From contig CAIIXF020000007.1 of the NCBI GenBank assembly GCA_903813345.2, positions 12,694,714 through 12,754,713 of the forward strand: DNA of 60,000 nt, in the 5' to 3' direction. The position numbers and the translations under genes are program-made. Shown in pieces: positions 33,996 to 46,908 of the stretch (its first letter is position 1; the number at the start of each line of letters is the position of its first letter). This DNA is from Owenia fusiformis. Taxonomy: Eukaryota > Annelida > Polychaeta > Sabellida > Oweniidae. The notes below the pieces were generated by a model that was not told the origin of the DNA, made no database searches, and saw only the letters and a list, made by a program, of their open reading frames with translations.

Positions 33996-36900
33996 ATGTT
34001 TACAGAAGTTTATGCCGACGAGGAGAGTACAGACACTGAAGATGAGCATGATATCATAGCGAGGATGAGTATTTCTGAAGATAAAGAAAAGATCTATGAT
34101 GTTCGCTATAAAGTCTTGCTTGTTGGTGAATCTGGAGTTGGAAAAACATCACTTATACGAAAATTGGTTGGAACAGCTACCAACAAAAACCACATGAATA
34201 TGTTATCTACTATAGGTATGCATAGTATAGTTACTAGTAGGTCTAGTTCTGTAGTTAGAAACAAACTCCTTTATAGTACCAACCCAAAATTGAAAAGGCC
34301 CTCTGTTAAGCTTTAATGTCCTGTTTAAGAACCCATATTCTCACTGCTGAAAATGGATTCTACCAACACTGCAAAAAATGATGAGGATTTTGTATCCATT
34401 CATGATATCCCATGTTAAGTCAATGGTGTATGCCCCATGTTAAGTCCATGCACCCTTGCTGAAATTCTCATTATATCAGAAAAATTCAAATTGATTGGGT
34501 CTCAACAAAACAATGGATTCCAAGAAATAAGAAATGGGGTTCTTAAACAGGACATTGGCTTGATTTTTAGAAGATTTTGTTGGCTCTTTCTATACAGCTA
34601 ACTTGTAAGTAGGCTGCCTTATAAATAAGCTCATTTCTGCGCTTTCTTCCCAGTCTGTATGCAGCACAGAACAGTTGCTGTTGTCACTCTGTATGACTGC
34701 ATATTTATCTCTAAATGGCTTTTTCTAGAGAGCTTGTGAAAGTCAATGGTCTGAATGAACCAGGAAGGAATACACATTTTTTGTTTTGTCATTCCTTTTT
34801 AAGCATATTGACACATTTGCTTAGCTTAGAAAGGTCTCTATAATTTTAATTGTTCCCAAGAAATGCACACATATTTATCCCATCGAACAAAGATTTCTGT
34901 TCTTGTAATTACATGTTCCCTATTACTGCCTACTACCTCTTACTGTCGCATTGTAATTTCAGGTATTGATTTTGTGAAGAAGCTTTATGAGGTTGATGGA
35001 GCAAAAGTTCAACTAGAAATATGGTAAGATATTTAATACTTATATCACATTACTTGGATCCAACTTGTGACCTTTACCTTACCTTGATCTTAATGTGACC
35101 AAGACATGACCTGCTACTTTCACTTTGTACAAAGCCTAGAAGTTATTCATGTCAGTAGTAAATTAATTTTCAAGTTGAAGAGGCTCAAGTTATATGGTTA
35201 TTTTCTTGTAAATTGAATATGTTTGAATAGATGTTCCATCACACATCTATTTAGTGTTTGATAAAGCTGTCAGAGGCGTAGCATTGTGAACAAAATTCAA
35301 ACAGTTTTGGTTTATTTAGAATCAGAATTATTGACACTCTCCTATCAAAGATTACATACAGTTGCATCCAGTTCGAAAAACATTTGCACTCAGTTGAAAT
35401 TTTGAAAAACCGAAATTCAGATATATGAACCAATTTTTGACATTTAGTCATAATGATGGTTTAACTGTGAATATCACACTCACAACTGTAGAACGTGTAT
35501 TTACATAATGTACAATTTAGAATTATAAGTGTACATTGTATTGATCATGTTTTAGGGATACAGCTGGTCAAGAAAGGTTCAGATCTATAACCAAAATGCA
35601 TTACAGAGGAACAAAGGTAATTTTGATTAATTATTTATATATCGTAGAATATCTGGGGTTTTCCCCCTCTTATGGTACTTCAGCTTACTGTATGCATTAA
35701 GAATTGTAATACTCTTATTTCGTGAAGAATCACCCAATTATGGAAAAAAGCAATTTACAGCAATAAGGGGGTGTGGGGTAGGTATTCGATCCAATTTTCG
35801 ATAATTTTGGTAATCAATACTTAAAAGAGTTCCAACTTAGTTAGAAAGAAAATAAAGATTGATTCAGAAAATGAATTAATGAAGATTTTGCTTTCTTCAA
35901 AGAGAGCTTCATCTGCACTTTTAGCATAAGAGACAATCCTTTTATTTAGTCTCAACCAATCAGAAAAGGTCAATCAAAATGCAGCTACCCAATCAGAATT
36001 GGCATTTATTTCACATCCAAAGTCCCATAAAATACCATTGATGCTACTATTAGGGTCATGAAGATCTTATCTGCATTGGAACCGCATATTTATTTGTCCT
36101 ACTCAGAAAGTTACAATTACCTCTCGATATCTCCTAGGTAACATTCATCTGTAGATTGGTTCTCAAATTACATATTTGATTCGATTTGAGAACTATATTT
36201 ATTCTGGGTAGCTCTATCAGTACAAAACTAGTCTTCCTAGAGGCCCAGTAATAATTTACAATTATTTACAATATGTACAATAAATATAGAAACATACAAA
36301 TAGATATATAGGACATATAGAACAATTTGATATACTGTATATGCATCTTCAAAGTATGCATTTACATGAAACATAGAGAACAACTTATAGGAGCATTACA
36401 TGAAAATAAGGAATAATGTCTTTAAATAATTCATTTACATAATTTTCATTTTCTGATCTGATACACTTGTTTATATGCTTTAATCATATCATGTTTTACA
36501 TTTTATAGGCTGTTGTGTTTGTGTATGATGTTGCTGATCTTGATAGTTTTACAAGACTCAATTTCTGGCTAGAAAGCATAGACCAGGTATCAAAGTCATA
36601 TTGTAGTTGCATCTTTAACCCTATGCATGTTAATCATTTGCATGTTAATCCTGTGCATGTTAAACCTATGCATGTTAAACCTGTTAAATTCACCTATTGA
36701 TATTCAAACTTTAACAAATTTTTAAAGCCATGTGTATGTAAACCTGATGTTACAAAAGAATTCTACTTACTTTTACAATTAGGTCATGGTTACATCATCT
36801 CTTTATGTTAAACCTAATGCTACAATTAAATCACATTGTTTAGTATTTTCTCTTGCCAGGAGCTCCAATGCAGTGTTGAAGATACTCCACCAATGATAAT

Positions 36901-39900
36901 TATTGGCAATAAATCTGATCTGGAGGATAAACGAGAAGTTCCAACTGAACGTGGAGAGAAGGTAGGAAATGTTTACATGAAGCGCCCTCTTTTGTATATA
37001 TCCCCTGTGTTTCTCAAACCTCACATAGTCAGTGAACAACATTGTATGTGGCCTTTTTGTCCAGACATAAGTCACTTAATTGTCCCACCAAAGTTCTTGA
37101 GGGATACTGGAGAAACTGTCCATCCATTACTTCATTAATCTGTCAGGGTGATAACTCAGAACCCATTGACAGATTTTGTTGAAATTTCAGAGGCCTATTT
37201 CTAATGTTGCACATTATTCCTCAAATGTTTGCTTGGTTTGAAAAAATCAACAGCTACATCAGCTGTTTATGGTGAGCTAGGACGTTATCCTTTAAAAATT
37301 CGTTTTGACATTAAATGATTAAATTTTGGCTGCGTTTAATGAAATTACCTGAAGAAAATATGCTCAATAAATCATATATGTATGACCTTGAAATGAATGG
37401 ATTAGGTTACTCTGGTACTTGGTCCAGTAAAGTTATTGATGTAGTAAAACAATGTGATTTATTTTCTCATTGGTTGACTCAAAATGTTGAAGAGGATTAT
37501 ATATTCATTCAAATGATCACAAAGAAATTAAAAAGTAATTATGCACTTCAATGGAAGCAGGATATTCTTACTTTTCCTGTACTTAGGACCTATATAAAAT
37601 TCAAAACTACTTTCACCAAAGAATCATATTAAAACATTCAAAATAAAAAGTATAGACATGCATTAACTAGGCTCAGGATGAGTTCACATAAAGTACAGAT
37701 AGAAGTTGGGGGGTGCTCAAAACCAAAGCCAAAACACACAACTGAAAGGTTGTGTAGTGAATGTGGGGTAATTGAGGATGAGCGTCACTTTATCACAAGC
37801 TGCACAAAGAATTTACAACACCTAGAACTTTTGTTTGAAACTTTAAAATCTGATCTGAAACACAACGATCCAGATAAACTGTTTGAAACTATTATGTCAA
37901 ATAAAAGTTCTCATGTTAACTTACATTTAGCCAAATGTGTATATCACTCTTTTAAAAATTTGGAAAATGATTAATATCATGTAGCATTTATTATAAAAAC
38001 ATGTATTATGGATACACCACACTGATATTCTGTTATCATACCTTGACATGTGAAACTGATGTAAATTCGTTTTGTGGTATGTAGTTGTAGTTTGTAGCTT
38101 TTTGTACACTGTAGTGTCTGATATGTCATTTACATGACATGATTATTGAGTCAATAAAAGATATATGTATACTTCTGCTTGACCAATTGTTTTTTTCAAA
38201 ATTATCTACAAGTTCTCAAAAGTTCAAATCTGACTAAAGATTTGACTTTCAATGACATTTTCAAGGTCAAAAATATTTGACCTTCTCAAGTTCAAAAATA
38301 TCTTTTTTCGACTTGCTTCAAATTGACCAATTGTTTTTTCAACATCATGTACAAGTTCTCAAATGACCTTCTCAGGGTCAAAAAGGTATTTTTTCAACTT
38401 GCTTCAAATTGACCAAATTTAAATCATCAGAAGTTCTCAGAAATTCAAATCTGACTTCAGAGTAAACCAATTAAATTGTGAGCAACTTGGTGGTGACATT
38501 TTGTCATGTGAATGCCTTGTCTGCCATTGTCATGCAAAGGAGGCAAGGTTTGAAAATATTTTTTGCCTCCTCGTTTTTTCTTCTTGGCTTTCCCACTGTT
38601 AATCAATGTAAAGATACTCAAGACATAGTTTCAACAGTTTCAAATAATTTAATAAGATACTTTCAATTGCAATTAGTTGCCCAATTATCAAGTACAATGT
38701 ATTGGACTTTCGAAGACACATGATTCATTTTAGACAATGTAACTAGATGGTGTTGAAGGCTTGTGTGACCTTTTGTACTAGGCTTAGAATCAAATATTAA
38801 ACGAGACTTGAAAAAGATTGATTGTAAATCTAACATAGTATTTAGACCAAAATATGGTGCATGTGATCACATCCATTTGGGCAATTTATATTTTCCTGAG
38901 TAGACTTCAATTTAAATTGGAACTCGATATAATTTATTTATGATTTATTAATGATTCAAATTGTTATTAATGATTCAAATTGTTATTAATTTATTGCTAT
39001 AAAATGTACATCAAAATAGGCACAAAAATACATTTGTTACAGTAAACAAAATTGTATAATTAAGTATGGATTATTTTTCAATGTAATGCTACAAAACTAT
39101 ATTTTTAACATGATTTATCGAACACATTGCTTACAAGCATTTCTTCACTTCATATAGCTGCAAATATGATAAAGTGCCAGGCATATTTCCATCGCGGGAA
39201 AAATAACTTTGTGTAACTTAGGTACTTTTAGCCTAAGTAAATAGTTTTCACTGTATATTATATTTTCCATTTGTTTTGACCACATAATTGTGTACCCTTT
39301 GCATTCGTTTGACTTCACTTCTTAAAAGAGAGTTTTGTCTTCACTCTTTCAAACTAAAATAAACCTGTGAACTCACCGCGCCAATCAGTGTTCGTCGGCC
39401 AAAATTGACCGACGTTCTATATATGGTCATTCCTTCTGACGTCATCGTTGAGCCCGGAATTGACCAATGACATGCGCATATTTAATTAGAACGCATTTGG
39501 CGTGTGTTTCTTCAAGCTCGCAGATTGGTGGAAGAGAGGTCAGCGCGTAGGTCAAAAGTTATTTATTATGCAAACTGTCACCGGTACCCGTCGTGGGCGC
39601 GGGGCTACTAAACTGTAATATGGTCTCTACTAGGCAGAGTGTAGTTTAACTAGACTCTGCACGCAGGGTAATAATTGTGCCTCACAGCCAAACTTTTATC
39701 ACTTGGCCGGATTGGGAGTTTATGTGATGGTAGCCTTGCTGAAACTAATTGCACTAAGGTCATTGTGCTAAGTAATAAGTAATAAACAGTCAATTCTCAC
39801 CAAAAAGTGGTGACATATTGTTATGGTCTACGTTTTTTTGACGGCCGTTGGTGGTTGGTGAACAGCATCTGTAACAAATTCTTACAACTTCCAATAACTT

Positions 39901-40798
39901 AACAAATACAAATACTCTAATTTTTTCAGGTATTTTTTCAACTTGTTTCAAATTGACCAATTTTTTTCTTCAAAATCATCTACAAGTTGTCAGAAATTCT
40001 AATCTGACTTAAGATTGAAATCATAATGTTATGAGCAACTAGGTGGTGACATTTTGTCATGTTAATGCCTTGTTTTAATTCTATTTTTGAAATGTGTAAT
40101 CTTCATTGATATTTTCCAGTTAGCGGATGAAAAACTGGCAAATGGATTCTGGGAAACTAGCGCCAAGCAGGGAACAAATGTGCACGCTTGTTTTGAGAAA
40201 CTAGCGTACACCCTAACTGATACATTCAGTCCTAAATTGGTATGGAAAAGAATATTTTTGACAAAATTAAAAAGTCCAAATGCATGTTGTTATCCCCAAA
40301 TAAAGGAATAAAACGTTTTATTCTACAATCATTCAAATTAAGGAATGTCTGATTAACTTAAATATACATAAGGAAATTTTATTACTCTTATATGGTTATG
40401 TCAAGAGAACGTAGAAAGAAGAAACGAAGAAAACACATGAAAATTTTCTTTTTCAAGATTGGTATATTCCGTTAATATCAATGTGATTTATGGGATGGAT
40501 GGATATCATTACATTGTCAAAGCCTCCAAATGTGAACATTTTTGAATGTGAACACCTTTCACAACTGTGGTCCCATAAGTTGTTTCACTACATTTATATT
40601 GATATATTTTTCACTCCCTTTCAGATGGACACATACAAAAAGAATGATAGGAAGGCCAGTGTCTACCAAAGAACTGATATTGATAATAATGAACTTGAAG
40701 AGAGCAGTGGATTTACATGGGGGACAAGGAGCATCAAATTGGATAAACACACTGAACCAAATGAAGAAGTGAAAAAGAAATGTTGCTCATCCCAATGA
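33996..40798 (+). CDS. Rab-family GTPase with acidic N-terminal extension (Rab26/37- or RASEF-like)
   Basis: Seven exons: 33996-34215, 34963-35023, 35556-35616, 36509-36586, 36860-36961, 40120-40239 and 40625-40798. All are GT-AG and in frame, giving 271 residues. An acidic ~35-residue leader (DEESTDTEDEHD) precedes a full Rab fold: P-loop GESGVGKT, switch [23 protein letters not shown] and ETSAK. The C-terminus is KKKCCSSQ, with paired cysteines for prenylation. The leader and TIGIDF...[21 protein letters not shown] resemble Rab26/Rab37; EKLA...ETSAK also fits the RASEF/Rab44 group, so the subfamily is open. Rabs of this type act in secretory or regulated exocytic traffic. ATG 33996 is the first in the exon. 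Introns carry a MITE (intron 1) and a LINE tail (intron 5). Confidence 0.95.
34315..34556. mobile_element. Short MITE in Rab intron 1
   Basis: AATGTCCTGTTTAAGAACCC at 34315 is inverted at the right end (GGGTTCTTAAACAGGACATT, to 34556). About 240 bp, no frame. Inside is a small direct repeat, 'cccatgttaagtc'. Confidence 0.82.
35617..36508. other. Rab intron 3, with a weak copy of the 320-bp repeat
   Basis: 35885-36060 resembles the dispersed repeat at 27975 and 39290 ('ttcttcaaagagagcttc', 'caaccaatcagaaaaggtca'). The rest is AT-rich without features. Confidence 0.4.
36610..36690. repeat. Short tandem 'tgcatgttaatcc' repeat
   Basis: About five copies of a 15-bp unit, 'ctatgcatgttaaac', follow exon 4 directly in intron 4. 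Variants differ at one or two positions. Confidence 0.75.
37255..37975 (+). pseudogene. Non-LTR retrotransposon (LINE) ORF2 C-terminal remnant
   Basis: The top strand encodes SAVYGELGRYPLKIRFDIK, then after a one-base frameshift near 37312 IKFWLRLMKLPEENMLNKS. It continues to a TAA at 37630-37632, then in the same frame YRHALTRLRMSSHKVQIEVG and CSECGVIEDERHFITSC to the stop at 37972-37974. These are typical of the region after the reverse transcriptase domain in animal LINEs (AVYGELGRYPL; LTR.R.SSH.L.IE.GR; C..C....EDE.HF...C). No reverse transcriptase core is present, so it is a 5'-truncated dead copy. It lies in Rab intron 5, same strand. Confidence 0.82.
38170..38521. repeat. Dispersed repeat with three internal units, copy 1
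   Basis: Units of 'gcttcaaattgaccaa' plus 'tacaagttctcaaa' repeat three times. The block ends in GGTGGTGACATTTTGTCATG and is matched at 39926-40075. The end resembles that of the 10251-11561 element. Confidence 0.75.
38522..39289. other. Rab intron 5 between two repeat copies
   Basis: AT-rich, with a short tandem 'ttattaatgattcaaattg' at 38945-38990. No gene is seen. Confidence 0.45.
39290..39620. repeat. ~320-bp dispersed repeat, copy 2
   Basis: Same family and orientation as 27975-28290. This copy is more GC-rich and keeps a perfect TGACGTCA at 39437-39444, where copy 1 has TGACGAAA. It ends in 'ggggctactaaact'. Confidence 0.8.
39926..40075. repeat. Dispersed repeat, copy 2 of the 38170 family
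   Basis: Matches 38385-38521, including 'attttttcaacttg.ttcaaattgacc' and the GGTGGTGACATTTTGTCATG end. It lies immediately before Rab exon 6. Confidence 0.75.
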
Positions 40799-41849
40799 TT
40801 ATACAGCATGTATGGTATGGGATATAAAGGATATTCTATATGTTTATCTACTATTTGTTGTAGTGATATTAAATCCATTTTCCATTCCATATCTGATCTA
40901 TTACTGGATGAAGAGTATAAAAGCTACTAAACATGATGTTTTGTAGCAAGAATGGTGAAATTTACTGAATTAGAATAATAAGCCATTACGCCACCTTGCT
41001 GATATACTGAACGGTCCTATACTGGGCACAATGTACATTGTATTTGGATATCTTTAAATCTCAGGAATTGCAAGTTGGATGAAAGCAATATACTTAAGTG
41101 CAATGATATTACAGTGTATGTACTGGATAACACTACTTTAAATATGAAACTGGTTTTCAGTGCATCTTTAAAATGAAGGGTGGAAAACAAGAAATTTTCA
41201 GTTTGCCAAGTTTTGTGGTTTTTCACAGGGTGCTTCATATTTTGTAAATAGTTGGACTTGTTTATTTTAGCCCAATTTTTACAATGTAACTAGAATAATG
41301 ATTTGATGGTGATCTATTTTCTTTCTTTAATCAATTATCCTGTTGTATTTTTGAGTTTTTTTAAATTTGACAAAAAATGATGAAATTGCTCTTGAAAATA
41401 CCATACCTAACTAAGAGATGTTGCAAATTGAAACATTGTGGCATGCTCTTTTGATATTACTCCTCTTGTAGGAAATGCACAATTACATGTATATGTAGGC
41501 TTAGAGAATAGTACATGTACATAATATTATTTGATGTGCCAAGTACATGTTATATTTCAATGTAGTGTGAAAAAATTGAAATAATGAATATGATACTCTT
41601 TTCAATTGCAGTATATGATATGCTCATGATTTACATTTTATATTGGCAATAAACATTTATATATTTTGTATGATTAAATAACGCGTCTTATTATTTTTTT
41701 GTATTACTGAATACATTTTACAATTACTGACCATCCCCATTGCCATTCTTTGTGTTTATCAAATAAAAGTTTCCCTTTCTCCATAGTCTACAAGTGATCT
41801 TTTCCAAGCCCAACAAATATGTGGTAAAAACATTTTGTATAAACATCCT
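40799..41849. other. 3' UTR and downstream of the second Rab gene
   Basis: No frame of interest. AATAAA occurs near 41648 and again near 41760 and could be the polyadenylation signals. The sequence up to there probably forms the 3' UTR. Confidence 0.5.
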
Positions 41850-42180
41850 GTCCTGGGGGGGGGCTGGTCAAATTTTTGTACAAGGGGGTGCCGCTGAGAC
41901 TCAATATCTACCCACATCTAGGGATTTTTTCTCTAAAAATGGACCCACACATTTTTAAAAACAAGACCCACTTCCGGCGATTCTTTTAAAAACAGTAACA
42001 AGTTTTAGGATTTTTCAAAAAGGAGACTCAGGTCTAAGGATTTTTTCAACAAAATGGGACCCATATCTAGGTTTTTTCTTCAAATTGGGACCCACATCTA
42101 GGGATTTTTCGGCGAAAAAGTGACCCACTTTAGCGGCACATCCCCATATAGCCAATATATGGGAGTACTCCCCCGGGATT
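41850..42180. repeat. Degenerate ~40-bp tandem repeat with G- and C-run edges
   Basis: At least five units of 'gggacccacatctagggatt' plus T-rich spacer lie between 'gggggggggctggtc' on the left and 'gggagtactcccccggg' on the right. The palindromic outer ends suggest a small mobile element with a tandem core. Confidence 0.75.
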
Positions 42181-42249
42181 ATTTCTATATTACATTAGAT
42201 AGATCAAGTCATTTTTAGCTTTCCGCTGAGCCTACAACTACATACATTT

Positions 42250-42545
42250 AAGTACAGTGTCTATGTGCTCCATTGCTTTCAGGCCCCGCAGCTTTTCTTA
42301 TTCTGAAAAGAACTACCAATACTTTGAACATGTGGACAGGTAGCATGATTGTCTTTATGGGTATGACGATATACGAAAATGATACGACTTTTAAAACAAG
42401 GTCATTTCCTAAAGCAAAGGCAGTAAATTTGGTAAGATTGGTTTTACTAGGAATCCCCCATGGTGTTTCCCCTAATGTTTCAACCTCATTTTGGATTAAT
42501 GACGTCACTAAAAATGTTATATGAACAAGGTGCTTGAATTGTCCC
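42250..42545. other. Unexplained open region with frames on both strands
   Basis: An 83-codon top-strand frame (42273-42524) and a 99-codon bottom-strand frame (42248-42547) overlap here, longer than usual for this composition. Neither has a domain I recognise. TGACGTCA lies at 42500-42507. It could be an exon or an old repeat-encoded frame. Confidence 0.25.
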
Positions 42546-42748
42546 AAACAAGTGGATTTTTACCAATGTCACATACGGATTACATACATAATAATTAGTG
42601 CAGAGTTGCAAGAACATACATTAGCCAAAATGTGGCTCAAAATTTGTGGAATTTTAGCTGTAATTTTCTTCAAATTCGACCGAAATCAAGGTACGTAAAA
42701 AAACTTTCCAACAAAAAAGTTGATTTTTCTTTCACAACTTCAACCTAA

Positions 42749-43137
42749 AGTCCATTTCACTGCTTCATTTCGTCAGTAGAACGGCAAAAATAAGAAATTG
42801 GGAGACCATTGTGCAATAATATATGGAAAAGTATATTCATAATGTACATGAATGACATTTGTATATCTTGGATTGCTTCTAGTTTGGCTTATAAAGTGTG
42901 TGGCCTCTTATATTTGGATGTTTCTCTGCCATGTTATTTTCAATAAAATTAACATGGCTGAAATTCTTCAAATTACAAGACGGCACAGGCTTATTGCACA
43001 AAAAACTAAAAAATCTGAAATATACAAATGTCATTCATGTACATTAGGATTATACTTTTCCATATATTATTGCACAATGGTCTCCCAATTTCTTATTTTT
43101 GCCGTTCTACTGACGAAATGAAGCAGTGAAATGGACT
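42749..43137. mobile_element. Fold-back MITE with ~130-bp near-perfect arms
   Basis: AGTCCATTTCACTGCTTC at 42749 is inverted at the right end (43137), and the arms continue through 'gaaattgggagaccattg' and 'tgtacatgaatgacatttgt', leaving a ~130-bp loop. High arm identity suggests a fairly recent origin. No clear target duplication. Confidence 0.88.
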
Positions 43138-44388
43138 CTAGTAGGCCTTTGAAAGATATACACAAAGTCATTCATTTGAATACTGAATCTTAGTATGAAC
43201 TATTTTATTGTATGAATTTTAACTCATTTCATATTTATTTTCCCATGTGTAGCCGATTCATATTAGGGTCTTATCAATGAATGGCTATGAAAACAAGGTA
43301 CGAATTTGCACTTGTGATCCAGAGTCGAGCTAGGCTTATTGGGTAGTCCTCCTAAATAATATCCTTGAATTGCAGAAAAAGGTCATGTAATTAATGCCTT
43401 ATTTTGTTCAGGTATAAGATGCAATTCATCTTCTAATAGTGTTACCTTGTCTGCTGTAATTGAATGATCGGAAAGCCTGGATCTTTTGCAGAATATTAAA
43501 TAACTATGTGTAGATCCAAGGCCACTGTAATTATATTAAATCGCTGCATAAAATTATCAACTGTGTTGCCTGCAGAAATTCTCTATGTCTATTGTCTATT
43601 CTAAGATAAAGTATTGTCAGAGAACATGATAGAAGATTACTTTCTAAAGCTGATCTTGGCAACTGTCATATGACCCCAAGATGTACTTGTTATTATACAG
43701 CTCATTACTGTTGCCTATGTCTCCATTGTGTCATAATAAATATTATTATAAGCTACAACTTTGAATTTCTAACATGCTTAAAGTATGACTGGTGTAAGTC
43801 TATACAGGTGTCTTCTTTGTTTTTACCGAAAAAAGATTTATTGTTATCAAGATACTACACTGAATAGAAAAAACACTACTTTGAATTACTTTATTCCATG
43901 CCTTGAAAAGATGAATGATTGTAAAGATGTGAGTTAGTTTTGATTCATTATGATATTAGGGACACATTAAAATTAGATTTATTTTTTAATTCACTGTTTT
44001 ATACCTCATATAGCAATTGTTAAGTCTGATGCTCATATTTTGTTATACAAATTTAACTTGAAAATCTGGCAGATGTAACCCCTTATGCTCAGATTAACCA
44101 AACAACAGCACAGCTCTTATGAAATATAAGCTTATATTAATATAGCATCAAATTCAAGGGATTAGGTGTAGTTTCATTTCACAACCTAGCGATTTAATAC
44201 ATGCGATAAGAATTGATGCATTGCTTAGGTTTCATTGAAGCATTACTGACCCTACATATTATCAAAGCAATAATTGGTTGATTATTATTGGCTTCTAGCC
44301 TATGGTAGGATTAAGATACTGTATATGATTCCCCCTGAAGTCTATAATACAGTTAAACCATCCAAGAATTATAATGAACTAGCTCAAT
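43138..44388. other. Intergenic, nothing recognised
   Basis: AT-rich sequence with no supported exon or structured repeat. Confidence 0.5.
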
Positions 44389-44645
44389 ATGTTCGCATTC
44401 AGACGTTTTCGTTAATTAAGATACTTTTGTGCTTTAAAGTGGTAAATAACAATTACATATGTAGATATATGTTTGCATTCAGAGATTATTGTTCTTTAAA
44501 ATGGTACATAACATTATATTTGTAGATATATGTTTGCATTCAGAGATTATTGTTCTTTAAAATGGTACATAACATTTCATTTGTAGATATATGTTTGCAT
44601 TCGGAGATTATTATTCTTTAAAGTGGTACATAACATTACATATAT
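44389..44645. repeat. 61-bp tandem repeat, about three units plus a diverged one
   Basis: 'tgtagatatatgtttgcatt' begins at 44460, 44521 and 44582, each followed by 'gagattatt.ttctttaaa'. A weaker unit precedes at ~44389. Neighbouring units differ by only a few bases. Confidence 0.9.
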
Positions 44646-46903
44646 AGGTTTTGTTTTTCTCAAATAAACTGAGCCTCTCAAGTTGAAATATATAATGAAT
44701 AAAACATAATTAGTTTGGCAAGTTATACCTTTGACTTTGTAATGCTTACGTAATGATAAGAGATATCGTTATCATTAATTTTCACCCCTATTATATTATC
44801 ATTACCAATAATCGTTGATGATAGTAATCAACAATTCCCAGAGTAAAGTTGAAAGTGAAACTAAAATAATGATTATGTTTAAAATATGACAAAAATGCTC
44901 TGACATGTCAAGGTATTTACTTTAACATTACTTAGGTTCCACTATACATTATTGTTTATTTAACCTAGTTATGATGTATGTGATTGGTTGACATCATTAA
45001 AATAGCCTTATGTGAAAAGTCCCCATTCCATAATAATGAGCCAAAAATTGTTAGAGTCACAATAAAATGTCATCACTAGTATTGTATTTTGACAAAGAAG
45101 CTATTAATTTTATTTTTATCGCATGGATAGTTGGAACTAGAACTGCTGAGACACCATTAATATGTCAATGGGTGTTAGGGCTTGTTTTGTCTATATATAT
45201 TTCAGTATAAATAAAAAAACGAACTAAGATGTGGAGTATTTTAACTCTGTGATGTCACCTTACATTCTTTAGTTAGCTATTCTGTTATCGTGAGACCATG
45301 TTTAGAACTTGTTGAGAGATCTAAAGCTGTCAAAACAAAAGATGTCTTTGTTATCATGAAAATAAAACATGCCATATTTTACTGATATTGTGGGAATTAC
45401 ATGTTACCGTATTTCAAGTTTATTGTGAATTGACTAATGATGAGTTTTATGATCAGTAAAAATGTGACTGCAAACTGCACCGAGTCAACTGGAATATAGA
45501 AGGTTATACCAATCTGACTCATAGTGACTATTCATGATATTAAATTAATATCAACCATTGTAGGGTTCTTCTGGCTTTATTCTATAGCCATATAAACTTA
45601 CCTAAATTGCTGGAAAAACCATTCTGATTTATCAGAGCCCCTCTTTACCTAACGCTTTTGAGAGAACTATTCCAAAAGGATAGTAAAGGCTGTGGATCCC
45701 ACAATGTTGAAAAACAGCTAAAATTGAAATTTGTTCAACTTGACAAATTCAGATGAAAAATACGAGTCAAAAGTGTAATTTGTTTTGTTCTTTTATATGT
45801 CCTTATTTGGAGATGTTCACATTATAACAGTATGATAGCAACTAATAAGAACCCTTACATATGTTTGACTGTTAATACCATACAGTCACTCAGTCATTAT
45901 GTAGATACTCAGAATAGAGTGACATTTTGAAAATCTGTGGAACATGGTGATGGTGAATGTTTTTCTGCATTTCTTACTCAGTGGGTCATACACACCGTAA
46001 GCATGGTTAGTGTACTTCTGAATCAGTATACACTCCCCTCCATAAGTTTGGAAATTAGATTTTTCATGGGTACAACATTTCAAACCCTGTCAATATTTGA
46101 ATCTTAATTTTCTTCCTTATTGACACAAATCAGAATTTTGTAACAAATTTAATGAATTCTTTTAACATCCCAAACATAAACCAACTTTGTTAAATTGTCC
46201 AAAATAAGACATCTGGTTTCTGAACTTTTGAAGGAGATTGTACTGTATTCTATTGCCAAATACAATTTTACTTGATTCTTTCAATGTGTTCAAATATATT
46301 CATCTGTTAGATTCTTTGTGTGATATGCTCCTCCATCCTCACTATATACAAAGGTTTCAGTGTGCTGAATGAATAAATGTAATTTGTGTTTAATACGAAA
46401 AAAATACAATTTTGATGATATCCTATGTCCTTTTATTCTGCTTCACTTAGTAATTACAAAAATCATAAATTCTTAATGCTTAGACGGATGTATAAAGTTT
46501 TCATTTTTTGTCATTTGGTGACAAATAGCCACCCATGGATTTCATGAATGGCAATAAAAAATATGGCACCTTATGTTTGTTAATTTTACAGTTAAAATCA
46601 AAAATCCTGGTTGTATGTAAATGATTGTCACAGTGGCACTCGAGAGCAGGAAGCCAAACACTAGGACATAAAAATAAGTTGATTTCAATTCACTTTTAGT
46701 TCAATAGATATTTATTATTCAAATAATATCTATATAAAAATATTATTTAAAGTAAATATATAATCACTTCAGGAATAACTGGTTGTTATACAAAAAATAT
46801 CAGACTAAAGCCCATTGGTAAAGTAATGTTGAACAAAAATTATTTTCCTGGTTTCTGTATTTTTCCATTTTATAGGAGTTGTGGGGCTTTTTGTTTTTCC
46901 AAT
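44646..46903. other. Intergenic, nothing recognised
   Basis: AT-rich. No frame, splice-flanked block or long repeat could be supported. A TGATAACG/CGTTATCA-like inverse pair near 44755-44780 is short. Confidence 0.5.
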
Positions 46904-46908
46904 GTTAC

